Made by a program: the position numbers and the translations under genes
In this document: piece by piece, positions 53,373-61,746 of the stretch
Position numbering within the stretch: the first letter of the stretch is position 1
Layout of the letters: each line of letters opens with the position of its first letter
The notes under the pieces: generated by a model
Database searches by the model: none
What the model was told of the DNA's origin: nothing
What the model saw: only the letters and a program-made list of their open reading frames with translations
Origin: Schlesneria paludicola DSM 18645
GTDB lineage: Bacteria > Planctomycetota > Planctomycetia > Planctomycetales > Planctomycetaceae
Direction: 5' to 3'
DNA length: 64,000 nt
Assembly: GCF_000255655.1 (NCBI RefSeq)
Contig: NZ_JH636435.1
Location: 2,742,043-2,806,042, forward strand

Positions 53373-55685
53373 ATGAAATTCAGATTTCCAATCGTCATCA
53401 TCGACGAGGATTTTCGGTCCGAGAATACATCTGGTTTGGGAATTCGCGCGCTGGCGAACGCCATTGAAGGCGAAGGCATGGAAGTGCTCGGTGCCACCAG
53501 CTATGGGGATCTGTCCCAGTTCGCACAGCAGCAAAGCCGCGCTTCGGCATTTATCCTGTCGATCGACGATGAAGAATTCACGCCGGGCCCGGAACTCGAC
53601 CCCGCCATCGTCAACCTGCGTGTGTTCATCGAAGAGATTCGCCGCCGCAACGCCGAAATCCCGATCTACCTTTACGGCGAAACCCGCACCTCGCGCCATA
53701 TCCCCAACGATATTCTGCGCGAACTGCACGGCTTCATTCATATGTTTGAAGACACGCCCGAATTCGTGGCGCGACATATCATCCGCGAAGCGAAGGCCTA
53801 TACCGACAGCCTGGCGCCGCCGTTCTTCCGTGCGCTCGTCCATTACGCTCAGGATGGATCGTACTCGTGGCACTGTCCCGGCCATTCCGGCGGTGTCGCA
53901 TTTCTAAAGAGTCCCGTCGGACAAATGTTCCACCAGTTCTTTGGTGAAAACATGCTGCGAGCCGACGTCTGTAACGCCGTGGAAGAACTCGGCCAGTTGC
54001 TCGATCACACCGGCCCCGTCGCCGCGTCCGAACGCAACGCCGCGCGCATCTTCAACGCCGATCACTGCTTCTTCGTCACGAACGGAACGTCCACCTCGAA
54101 TAAGATGGTCTGGCACTCGACCGTCGCGTCGGGCGATATCGTCGTCGTCGATCGCAACTGCCATAAATCGGTCCTGCATTCGATCATCATGACCGGTGCC
54201 GTCCCCGTCTTTCTGACGCCGACGCGAAATCATCTGGGGATCATCGGACCGATCCCACTGGAAGAATTCCGCCCCGAAAATATCCAGAAGAAGATCGAAG
54301 CCAACCCATTCGCCAAAGCCGCTCAGGCCAAGCACCCCGAACGCAAGCCGCGGATCCTGACGATCACGCAAAGCACGTACGATGGCATCATCTACAATGT
54401 CGAGACGCTCAAGCAGTTGCTCGACGGCAAGATCGGCACGCTGCACTTCGACGAAGCCTGGCTGCCGCACGCCACGTTTCACGACTTCTATCGCGACATG
54501 CACGCGATCGGAAAGGATCGGCCGCGCCCCAAAGAATCGATGATGTTCGCCACGCATTCGACGCACAAACTGCTGGCGGGAATCTCGCAAGCGTCGCAGA
54601 TCCTGGTGCGCGAGTCGGAAACGCAAAAGCTCGACCGCAACATCTTCAACGAAGCGTACCTGATGCACACCTCGACATCGCCGCAATACGCGATTATCGC
54701 CTCGTGCGACGTCGCGGCCGCGATGATGGAACCGCCCGGCGGAACGGCGCTGGTCGAAGAATCGATCGTCGAAGCACTCAACTTCCGACGTGCGATGCGC
54801 AAGGTGGCCGACGAATGGGGTAGTAAAGACTGGTGGTTCACCGTCTGGGGCCCCGATTCACTGGCCGAAGACGGCATCGGGCACCGCGACGACTGGCTGC
54901 TGAAAGCCAACGAAGACTGGCACGGGTTCGGCAACCTGGCGCCGGGCTTCAACATGCTTGACCCGATCAAGGCGACGGTCATCACGCCGGGCCTCGGTGT
55001 CAGCGGAAAATTCGCCGAGTCCGGGATTCCGGCCTCGATCCTGACCCGTTACCTGGTCGAGCACGGGGTCATCGTCGAAAAGACGGGGCTATACTCGTTC
55101 TTCATCATGTTCACGATCGGCATCACGAAGGGCCGCTGGAATACGCTGGTGAGTGCCCTTCAGCAGTTCAAGGACGACTACGACAAGAACCAGCCGATGT
55201 GGCGAATTCTTCCCGAATTCTGCCAGCAGTATCCGCGTTACGAGGCGATCGGCCTCAAAGAACTATGCCAGCAGATTCACGACACGTACAAGAATAACGA
55301 CGTCGCCCGCGTGACGACCGAGATGTACCTGTCCGACATGATGCCCGCGATGAAGCCTTCGGACGCGTTCGACATGATGGCCCATCGCGAAATTGATCGC
55401 GTCGAGATCGACCAGCTGGAAGGCCGCGCCACGGCCGTGCTGCTCACACCGTATCCACCCGGCATCCCGCTGCTGATCCCGGGTGAACGTTTCAACCGAA
55501 CGATCGTCGAATACCTGAAGTTCGCGCGCATGTTCAACGAAAAGTTCCCCGGCTTCGACACCGACATTCACGGACTCGTGGAAGAAGTGAGCAACGGCAA
55601 ACGCCGCTACTTCGTCGACTGTGTTCGCCAAAAATCAGAGAATGGAAACGGCAACGGCGGAAATGGAATTGGAAACGGCCACTGA
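53373..55685 (+). CDS. Orn/Lys/Arg decarboxylase (PLP-dependent, large form)
   Basis: The 770-residue protein has an N-terminal wing domain (to ~135), a PLP-binding core and a C-terminal domain, the plan of the inducible lysine/arginine decarboxylases. SWHCPGHSGGVAF and FFVTNGTSTSNKMVWHS are typical; the PLP lysine is K399 in ATHSTHKLLAG, and LHFDEAWLPHATFHDFY carries the pyridine-ring Asp. It would decarboxylate arginine, lysine or ornithine for polyamine synthesis or acid resistance; which substrate cannot be told. The final residues are a low-complexity Asn/Gly tail (NGNGNGGNGIGNGH) absent from model enzymes. A large repeat cluster follows the stop. Confidence 0.9.
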   Translation: MKFRFPIVIIDEDFRSENTSGLGIRALANAIEGEGMEVLGATSYGDLSQFAQQQSRASAFILSIDDEEFTPGPELDPAIVNLRVFIEEIRRRNAEIPIYLYGETRTSRHIPNDILRELHGFIHMFEDTPEFVARHIIREAKAYTDSLAPPFFRALVHYAQDGSYSWHCPGHSGGVAFLKSPVGQMFHQFFGENMLRADVCNAVEELGQLLDHTGPVAASERNAARIFNADHCFFVTNGTSTSNKMVWHSTVASGDIVVVDRNCHKSVLHSIIMTGAVPVFLTPTRNHLGIIGPIPLEEFRPENIQKKIEANPFAKAAQAKHPERKPRILTITQSTYDGIIYNVETLKQLLDGKIGTLHFDEAWLPHATFHDFYRDMHAIGKDRPRPKESMMFATHSTHKLLAGISQASQILVRESETQKLDRNIFNEAYLMHTSTSPQYAIIASCDVAAAMMEPPGGTALVEESIVEALNFRRAMRKVADEWGSKDWWFTVWGPDSLAEDGIGHRDDWLLKANEDWHGFGNLAPGFNMLDPIKATVITPGLGVSGKFAESGIPASILTRYLVEHGVIVEKTGLYSFFIMFTIGITKGRWNTLVSALQQFKDDYDKNQPMWRILPEFCQQYPRYEAIGLKELCQQIHDTYKNNDVARVTTEMYLSDMMPAMKPSDAFDMMAHREIDRVEIDQLEGRATAVLLTPYPPGIPLLIPGERFNRTIVEYLKFARMFNEKFPGFDTDIHGLVEEVSNGKRRYFVDCVRQKSENGNGNGGNGIGNGH

Positions 55686-55884
55686 CGGGCATCTTGAATC
55701 TCAACAGCCTGTGCCATTCAACGTGAGGTTGCCGAGCCCGGCCAATTGCCAAGACCTTTGCTTTTCCTAGATCGCAAGCGACGTTCCCAAGCCGAGCGAG
55801 TAAACACACTTCGGTTGTCCGTCTCGGTCACCATGTTTGGCAAACTGCCGGAAGCTGCGATCACGATTTGTGCGTCTTCACTCC

Positions 55885-56035
55885 TCGGGCCTGTAAGGCC
55901 CGACGTGTACAAGCCCAGGGGTGCGAGCGTTTCGATCGCTCCCCTGGGTCACAGACCACGACCAAACGCCGTCCTCAAGGGACGGCAGGACTCAACCGAC
56001 ACGCGATTCGAATTGCCCCTGATTCCATGGGGCAA
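55885..56035. repeat. array of four consecutive hairpins
   Basis: Four stem-loops follow each other: TCGGGCC/GGCCCGA (55885-55903), CCCAGGGG...CCCCTGGG (55914-55948, 14 of 16 paired), GCCGTCC/GGACGGC (55968-55986) and TTGCCCC/GGGGCAA (56013-56035). They fill the gap between two convergent genes. I recall similar wording in other planctomycete genomes, not verified. It could act as a bidirectional terminator, a REP-like mobile unit or a structured RNA. Confidence 0.75.
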
Positions 56036-56050
56036 ACACGGATTCGGCAA

Positions 56051-58861
56051 CTACGGCTCCACGGGCACCTTGATCTGCTCGGGAATCAGGAACAATGCTC
56101 TCAATGGGCGAATCCACTCCAACTTTCGAGTGTGCGCTTCCGGCGAAGGGACGAGTCTCTCAATCGCCGAAGGCTCCAGAACTTGCTGCGGCGTCAGGGG
56201 AGGCATCCCCGGGATCATGTCGCTGTTATCCTCATTCTTGAACTGAACATGGGTCGCCGAAACCGGTACCAGTGCCGTCCCGCGTCCACCCTTGCTCAGT
56301 ATCATTGTCGGATAGTATTCGAACGCACGGTTGGACCAGGGATCGACAATGTTCAACGAATTCGCCGTTTCGAGCAGCTCCACTAGTTCCGTGGGAAGCG
56401 TCTGATGCTCCAATCGATATGCAATTAATTCGATCCGCAAAAGCGCCGCTCGAATTTCCGTCGCACGCTGCAAGATCATTTTGCGATTACGATCCCGGAC
56501 GGCGTAAGCTGCTGCAAACATTTGTCTCTGATTCTGATACGGATGGACGGATTGAACGTCCGGTTGAGAAGCGGCATGAGAGCTGAGATCCTTGAGTTGC
56601 GTCTCCAGGCCCCAGGCACCTGCAAACAAGAACTCTGCCTCGAGTTCCATCAAGGTCTTCATTCGTACTCTTTCCCATGGAAAGTACAAAATCCCAATCA
56701 GATCGGGAGCGGTTAGCGGAATCAGATGCGTGCTATCCATCACATAGTCATTGATCTGGCCGATCGAAGTCGCATCCGTCACTTCTCGATCGTGTTGATA
56801 CGATGCCATGATCGCTTCTGTCGCTGTGGGAAACAGCGTGAGTTCTGCTTCGGTCAGCTTCATTCCTTCCCGAATCGACGCCGGTGTCTGAAACGGGCAA
56901 TTGGCCCAATTGACGAGAGCATCCAGCACATCAAACTGCGAGCCAGACCATTTCGTCCAACTCCCGTAAAATACTTGGTCTTTCGCCAACAGCCGTGCCA
57001 GCTTCAACGTCGCGAGCAGGCTTTCCAGTGATTTGTCCCGCTCACCAGCTCGCATCTGCTCGTTCGCACGAACAAGAATGGCCGATCTGAGAGCCGTGAT
57101 GGTCGACTCGTACGAAGCGGACGACGTTTTAAATGGAATACGGAGCACGTTCGGCTCGCCGTTCAAAAGGACAACAAGCTGATCCGCAAAAACACGATCG
57201 TCACCTCGACTTTGGAGGATCTGCACAACCCGGTCTCGAAACGCAATGTCATCCGGCGACGGTCGGCTCGCGGCGATCAACTCGCGAGACAGAATTCCCG
57301 ACTGGATTCTCATAGTCGAATCAACGTGTGGCAGGACCTGCACTTCGTGAACACGATAGACACTGAGCGAAATCAATAGAACGAGCGGAACCGCGACCAC
57401 GGCCGCAGCCAGCGTGCCGTGACGAATCCAAGATTGATCGTCCAGCATCCGAGGTCGCATCTGCCAAAACGAAATGAGCGGACATGCCAGGATCGGAATC
57501 CCCCAAAACCACCAGAGCGGCAGTTCCAGCCAATCGGTCGACAGCAGCCATGACGCCGCGATGAGGTTAAGAACCACCCCAAACGCCCCCGCGAGAATCG
57601 CGCTCTGCACCAGTGTGGCTGCGAGTTGGCCGCATCCGTAACACAGCAGGACATAGCAGACCGCCAGGTCGGGGCGAGTCATCATCCGCTGATATAGCTC
57701 CTGAAGCGGATGGGTGCCCTGCGAAGAGCCGCCTCCAAGCAGAGGATCGGCGCTGCGTTCACACCAGTATCCAACGACAAAGATGATCCCTGGAATCCAG
57801 AAGGCACGTGCCAACCACACGACATTCTTTGCCAGCCAGACGACGCCCGGTGACACACCGCGATTGATCAGGAACGAACCTTGCGGCTTCGCTCGAGACG
57901 GCTCGAACGCGAGGACCCCCATCGCCATCGGCAACGCCAGCATTCCTAGCCAGACAAGGTGGGCCCGGTGCGTAAAACTCAATAAGCCGTCCACAGGAAT
58001 CGTCAATCCCGCAAGACATCCAACGGCTAAAAGAAGCAGGTGCAGGGACTCGCGATGTCGTTCGTGCCAGATCAACCGTTGCCAGGTGCGACGCCACGAC
58101 TGCTCGTTCTCAATTCGCCCGATCAGGGGTCGGGCTTTCCATCGCCGCCCAGGCAAGGCTTTAAGCCGTTCGGCACACCATTGCTGGAGTCGATCAACGA
58201 TGGAACCATCCCAATACCGCCCCTGCGACCAACGCCATGTCACCCCGACATCCACCACAAAAATTGCGAAGAACAGAAAATCAACGACGAAAATCCCGAT
58301 GGCCTGTGTTCGTTGATTCGATGAATCTTGAAAAAAGAAATTCGAGGACAGTGCCATGATGGGAAGGAACGTCACAATCCACCACATCGCCATCGCGCCG
58401 ATTGACACTAAGACGCGTCGACTTGTCAGCGAACCCAGCAACATCCACACCAGACCGAGCAGTCCGAACGGAACGAAGAACGTCTGAAGGTGTTGAGGTG
58501 TGATCCCGGCAGGTCGCATCACGACGCACGGAATCGCAATCACCAACTGCAAGGCAATGGTTGAGAGAATGGCGAAACCAAACTTGCCAACCACGAGCGC
58601 AGCGGGTGGTACGGACAAATTCAATAGCCAGTCACTTGTCCGTTCTTCACGTTCGCCAGCGAACAAGACCGCGGAACAGGCGGCCCCGTAACACATCGCC
58701 AGAATGCCAGGGACACCTGACATGATCATCGTTTTTTCGTTGCCGACAAAACAGGCGATCAAGATCTCAATGAGACAACCCAGCCCGGCACACGCGAGCC
58801 ACAACGTGCGTTGAGCCCGGTATTCTTTCCAAAGGATACGCCCCACAGGTACTGCAAACAT
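56051..58861 (-). CDS. very large ABC-2-type permease with extracytoplasmic C-terminal domain
   Basis: The 936-residue protein starts MFAVPVGRILWKEYRAQRTLWL, a typical ABC-2 permease opening. A first group of membrane helices (~15-215) is followed by a cytoplasmic loop and a second group (~285-510). The remaining ~400 residues after ~530 are largely soluble and may face outside. Near the end ELPTELVELLETANSLNIVDPWSNRAFEYYP resembles planctomycete segments such as that of the partial gene at the right window edge. The preceding ATPase gene lies 51 bases upstream. Together they would make a YtrB-like transporter. Cargo is unknown. Internal duplication of the permease half is possible. Confidence 0.75.
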   Translation of the reverse strand: MFAVPVGRILWKEYRAQRTLWLACAGLGCLIEILIACFVGNEKTMIMSGVPGILAMCYGAACSAVLFAGEREERTSDWLLNLSVPPAALVVGKFGFAILSTIALQLVIAIPCVVMRPAGITPQHLQTFFVPFGLLGLVWMLLGSLTSRRVLVSIGAMAMWWIVTFLPIMALSSNFFFQDSSNQRTQAIGIFVVDFLFFAIFVVDVGVTWRWSQGRYWDGSIVDRLQQWCAERLKALPGRRWKARPLIGRIENEQSWRRTWQRLIWHERHRESLHLLLLAVGCLAGLTIPVDGLLSFTHRAHLVWLGMLALPMAMGVLAFEPSRAKPQGSFLINRGVSPGVVWLAKNVVWLARAFWIPGIIFVVGYWCERSADPLLGGGSSQGTHPLQELYQRMMTRPDLAVCYVLLCYGCGQLAATLVQSAILAGAFGVVLNLIAASWLLSTDWLELPLWWFWGIPILACPLISFWQMRPRMLDDQSWIRHGTLAAAVVAVPLVLLISLSVYRVHEVQVLPHVDSTMRIQSGILSRELIAASRPSPDDIAFRDRVVQILQSRGDDRVFADQLVVLLNGEPNVLRIPFKTSSASYESTITALRSAILVRANEQMRAGERDKSLESLLATLKLARLLAKDQVFYGSWTKWSGSQFDVLDALVNWANCPFQTPASIREGMKLTEAELTLFPTATEAIMASYQHDREVTDATSIGQINDYVMDSTHLIPLTAPDLIGILYFPWERVRMKTLMELEAEFLFAGAWGLETQLKDLSSHAASQPDVQSVHPYQNQRQMFAAAYAVRDRNRKMILQRATEIRAALLRIELIAYRLEHQTLPTELVELLETANSLNIVDPWSNRAFEYYPTMILSKGGRGTALVPVSATHVQFKNEDNSDMIPGMPPLTPQQVLEPSAIERLVPSPEAHTRKLEWIRPLRALFLIPEQIKVPVEP

Positions 58862-58912
58862 GACTGCCTCGTCGAGAAAATGAGGAAGTGAGCAGGATCA
58901 TTCGCATGCAAA

Positions 58913-59854
58913 TCAGCGAACCGCGACGCGGTCGGGGGGTGATTCATACTCAATTAAAACGTCCGACTTCATGCAGACCACGAAGATCTGCTCCAGTGAC
59001 GGCGTCCGAATCTCGACATCCAGATGACTGGCCTCGTCAACCAGTTGAGCAGCCCCGAGTTCATCCAGATCACGAACCAGCATCTGCCACTGACGGGCAA
59101 GTCGCTGAGCCCCCAACAGTGATGCCCCGGGAGGCAGGTCAGGGGGGATCGTCTCCATCATATCGCATGTGATAATGACTTCCTGGACACGATTCTTCAG
59201 GACATCCAGTGACTCGAACAGCACCAGCTTCCCGCCGCGAATGATCGCGATCTTGTCGGCCACCCGCTCCACTTCCACCATCTGATGACTCGACAGCAGC
59301 ACGGTGCGGCCTCCCGCTGCCACATCAATCATGCTTTCCAGAAACTCACGCCGCACCAGTGGATCAAGCCCCGACGTCGGTTCATCCAGCACAAGTAATT
59401 CCGGCTCATGCGACATCGCCAGGGCCAGCGACACTTTCCCCTGCATGCCCTTAGACAGATTCTTGATCGCCTTGTCGTTCGGCAATTCAAATTTCTGGAT
59501 CAAGTGCTGATACCGCTGCTGATAACCAAGCGGATAAAATCCTGCGGCGAACCAGCCGATTTCCGCGACGGTCATCCATTCATATAGGGCAGGGCGGTCG
59601 GGCATGTAGCCAACCCGACGCCGGATCTCGGCCCCATGCAATTGGCTGTCGAGCCCCAAGACACGTGACGAACCGCCATCAGGTTTGATCAGCCCGAGCA
59701 GAATCTTCAGCGCCGTCGTCTTGCCGGCACCGTTCTCGCCCAAAAGAGCCACCACCTCGCCACGTTCGCCCGTCAGCGAAACGCGATCGAGCGCCGTCTG
59801 TCGGCCGAACTGTTTTGTCACCTGTTGAAATTCGAAGAGGGCTGTCATCGGCAA
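58913..59854 (-). CDS. ABC transporter ATP-binding protein (YtrB-like)
   Basis: The 313-residue protein has Walker A GENGAGKTT (residues ~39-46) and PDRPALYEWMTV as Q-loop region. It has a diverged signature LSKGMQGKVSLALAM, Walker B LLVLDEPTSGLDP and the H-loop SSHQM. LSKGM instead of LSGGQ is usual in the YtrB/drug-type export subgroup. A C-terminal ~90-residue extension (VITCDMMETIPPDLPPGASLL) is like regulatory tails of that group. It is second in the regulator-ATPase-permease unit. The start could also be Met 3. Confidence 0.9.
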   Translation of the reverse strand: MPMTALFEFQQVTKQFGRQTALDRVSLTGERGEVVALLGENGAGKTTALKILLGLIKPDGGSSRVLGLDSQLHGAEIRRRVGYMPDRPALYEWMTVAEIGWFAAGFYPLGYQQRYQHLIQKFELPNDKAIKNLSKGMQGKVSLALAMSHEPELLVLDEPTSGLDPLVRREFLESMIDVAAGGRTVLLSSHQMVEVERVADKIAIIRGGKLVLFESLDVLKNRVQEVIITCDMMETIPPDLPPGASLLGAQRLARQWQMLVRDLDELGAAQLVDEASHLDVEIRTPSLEQIFVVCMKSDVLIEYESPPDRVAVR

Positions 59855-59954
59855 CCTTTCAGGGCAAAATTCCGAGTGATGACTGTGTGAGAAATGTCAC
59901 TGTGCTAGAAATGTCGAAGCCGCGCGAGATCGAATGCTCGCAACAGATGTCAGA

Positions 59955-60341
59955 TCAGACCTCGATCTGTTCTTTTTTCCAGAGCTGATCGACCAGCGCG
60001 TAAAACTCGTCTTCCGTCAGACCGCTTTGCTTCGCCTCGACGACGACTTGTCGAATCCGCTCATGGAGTAGTTTGGTTCGATGCTTGCCGCTGCGCTCGA
60101 TCGCCTGCTTCGTGACCCGCAAGCCTTCCCCGCGCATCGCCTCCAGAAACCCGTCTGCCTGCAAGTCTCGGTAGGCCCGCGCCACGGTATTCGGATTCAC
60201 CGCCAACCGCGTTGCCAATTCGCGCACCGAAGGCACCAGCTCGCCCGCGCGAAGCGCCCCGTTCGCCACAGCATACTTCACCTGCCGCGCAATCTGCTCA
60301 AAGATCGCGACACCGTTCGAGGGATTGATTTCGAAAAACAT
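59955..60341 (-). CDS. GntR-family regulator, YtrA subfamily
   Basis: The 128-residue protein has an N-terminal winged helix (IFEQIARQVKYAVANGALRAGELVPSVRELATRLAVNPNTVARAYRDLQADGFLEAMRGEGLRV) and only a short helical C-terminal part, the size of the YtrA subgroup. YtrA-type repressors usually control the ABC genes with which they are encoded, often in response to cell-wall stress. The ATPase gene follows at 101 bases. A perfect inverted repeat within its own promoter (see 60362-60407) points to autoregulation. The start at 60341 is preferred to 60347. Confidence 0.88.
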   Translation of the reverse strand: MFFEINPSNGVAIFEQIARQVKYAVANGALRAGELVPSVRELATRLAVNPNTVARAYRDLQADGFLEAMRGEGLRVTKQAIERSGKHRTKLLHERIRQVVVEAKQSGLTEDEFYALVDQLWKKEQIEV

Positions 60342-60361
60342 GACCACCCCGCATCGAGTAG

Positions 60362-60407
60362 TGTACTAGACAGGTAGTACAGTAGGCATGTCAGACAAAG
60401 TTGTCAA
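60362..60407 (-). promoter_or_regulatory. promoter and operator of the YtrA-like unit
   Basis: On the minus strand TTGACA (60402-60407) stands 17 bases from TACTGT (60379-60384), a sigma70-like promoter for the gene starting at 60341. Overlapping the -10 box is TGTACTA-N6-TAGTACA (60362-60368 and 60375-60381), a perfect 7-bp inverted repeat. Repressor bound there would block the promoter. Confidence 0.7.
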
Positions 60408-60486
60408 ATCTTTTTTCGAAGATTTGTTCCTCATAGCCCCTCGTCTCTCGTCACCAAGGTCCCGCATGAACGCGTCCAGGAATTTT

Positions 60487-60516
60487 CTCGTTACCAAGCT
60501 CCCGCTTGGTAACGAG
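60487..60516. repeat. palindrome, family B (perfect copy)
   Basis: CTCGTTACCAAGC and GCTTGGTAACGAG pair over 13 bp around a TCCC loop. A degenerate copy precedes it near 60445-60475, and another follows at 60633-60658. Confidence 0.75.
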
Positions 60517-60632
60517 AGGCGACCGTGTTGCACGTCTTGCAAGAAACCGGCCAAAGTCCCTCCCGCACATTTGCGATCTGGAGAAAGCATGGTCATCGTT
60601 CACAGGCCAGGGACTGGCTCATTGGATTCCCT

Positions 60633-60658
60633 CGTTACCAAGCTCCCCCTTGGTAACG
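60633..60658. repeat. palindrome, family B
   Basis: CGTTACCAAG and CTTGGTAACG pair over 10 bp. The copy lies upstream of the small membrane protein and about 117 bases from the end of the perfect copy. Confidence 0.65.
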
Positions 60659-60685
60659 CCTCTCGTGCCGATTGCAATCGGGCGA

Positions 60686-61000
60686 ATGGAACGACACGGA
60701 CAGGAGACTAGGGTCATCGTCGAACTCCGAACCAACAAGTTTCGCATGGTGATGATCGGAACGTTTGTCCTGATTTGGTTCCTGATCTGGATCTCGATCC
60801 TCACACAGTCCCCTGACAGCTTCACCCCGTTTAATGTGGGTTTACCGATCGGCATGTTGCTGATTTTGGGATTGTCCAGAATGTTCGGTGCGGACATCGT
60901 GAGAAAGGAATACACCGAAGCATTTCAACAAGTGTTCGGTGTCGACGGGATTGAACAGGACTTCGTCGTCCCAACGAGAGATCAGTCTGGAAATTGGTAA
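60686..61000 (+). CDS. small two-helix membrane protein
   Basis: The 104-residue product has two hydrophobic segments (MVMIGTFVLIWFLIWISIL and VGLPIGMLLILGLSRMFGA) and a polar C-terminus. A longer frame from 60506 runs through the palindromes and is not believed. The start is uncertain: ATG 60686 is used although an AGGAG lies ~15 bases inside. No family is recognised. It faces away from the YtrA-like unit. Confidence 0.45.
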   Translation: MERHGQETRVIVELRTNKFRMVMIGTFVLIWFLIWISILTQSPDSFTPFNVGLPIGMLLILGLSRMFGADIVRKEYTEAFQQVFGVDGIEQDFVVPTRDQSGNW

Positions 61001-61746
61001 CCGCTCGCAGTCCGAAGCGAGCGGGACAAGCACATTTCCCGGGTTTATGGGAATCCACAGTCCATCGACCCGAGCAATCCTTCCGCTGGCCGGGTACAGT
61101 CCTAGCTTTGTGTTGGTCTTGGGAGCGGTCAATACCGCGGCAGTCCTCAACTGGTCGGTGCGTCTGAACGCCATCCACGCTCGACTCAATATCCAGGCCA
61201 CTTCGTGCTTGAGGCGTCATACTGCGAGATCGTGGTTTCGATCGTCCCGTATTCCTGTCGTGACTTGTTCTCGGTCGAGGGCAACGAGGCACACCCCGAG
61301 ACGATTGTCAGGAACAGAATGGCTCGCAAGAAATCAATGGACTTGGTTCGCATCACACGTGCCCGCCACGATCAGTTTCGGAACAGGATCAAATCGCCAT
61401 CGCGACTTCTATCGAGGGATCGAGACCGACATCAAGACGGCTTGGATATCGCCGGACCAAACCAGTTTCATCGGTAATCGCACTCGCCATGTGAAAATCG
61501 CTACACAGCAGATGTTTTGGCAATCAACATAGCCCTGATACTCGCGATAGGAATCGAGTCACTTGTGGTGAAGCCACCGACAATCGGCGATTCCTGCAGG
61601 TGCGGTCGACGGAAAAGGGTAGGTCGCCAGAAATCCGTTGTGGATTGACGGTTAAAAAACAAGGCCCTAAACAAGACGCTTTGTCATGCTTATCGTATAC
61701 TGCGACCTCAGAATGAATGCGCTTGCATCTCACCGGAAGCCGTTCG
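61001..61746. other. region with a possible tiny lipoprotein gene
   Basis: Apart from the 61186-61353 minus-strand reading, nothing is supported. The plus frame 60939-61532 and minus frame 60842-61201 have no motif and are probably spurious. The last ~200 bases should hold the promoter of the RDD gene, whose ribosome site is GGAAG near 61735. Confidence 0.35.
61186..61353 (-). CDS. possible 55-residue lipoprotein
   Basis: The reading has a basic start (MRTKSIDFLRA), a hydrophobic core (ILFLTIV) and a lipobox-like SGC at residues 19-21, then a polar 34-residue tail ending STKWPGY. This is the pattern of small planctomycete lipoproteins, with lipid attachment at Cys 21. Codon use is plausible, but no good ribosome site is visible and the length is short enough to occur by chance. 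No family is recognised. Confidence 0.35.
   Translation of the reverse strand: MRTKSIDFLRAILFLTIVSGCASLPSTENKSRQEYGTIETTISQYDASSTKWPGY

Noticed and set aside
60506-60685. N-terminal extension of the small membrane protein
   Set aside because: The extension is a translation of palindromic repeats and has no ribosome site.
60842-61532. Overlapping plus and minus frames upstream of the RDD gene
   Set aside because: No motifs, no start signals and conflicting frames; only the short lipoprotein-like reading is kept, at low confidence.
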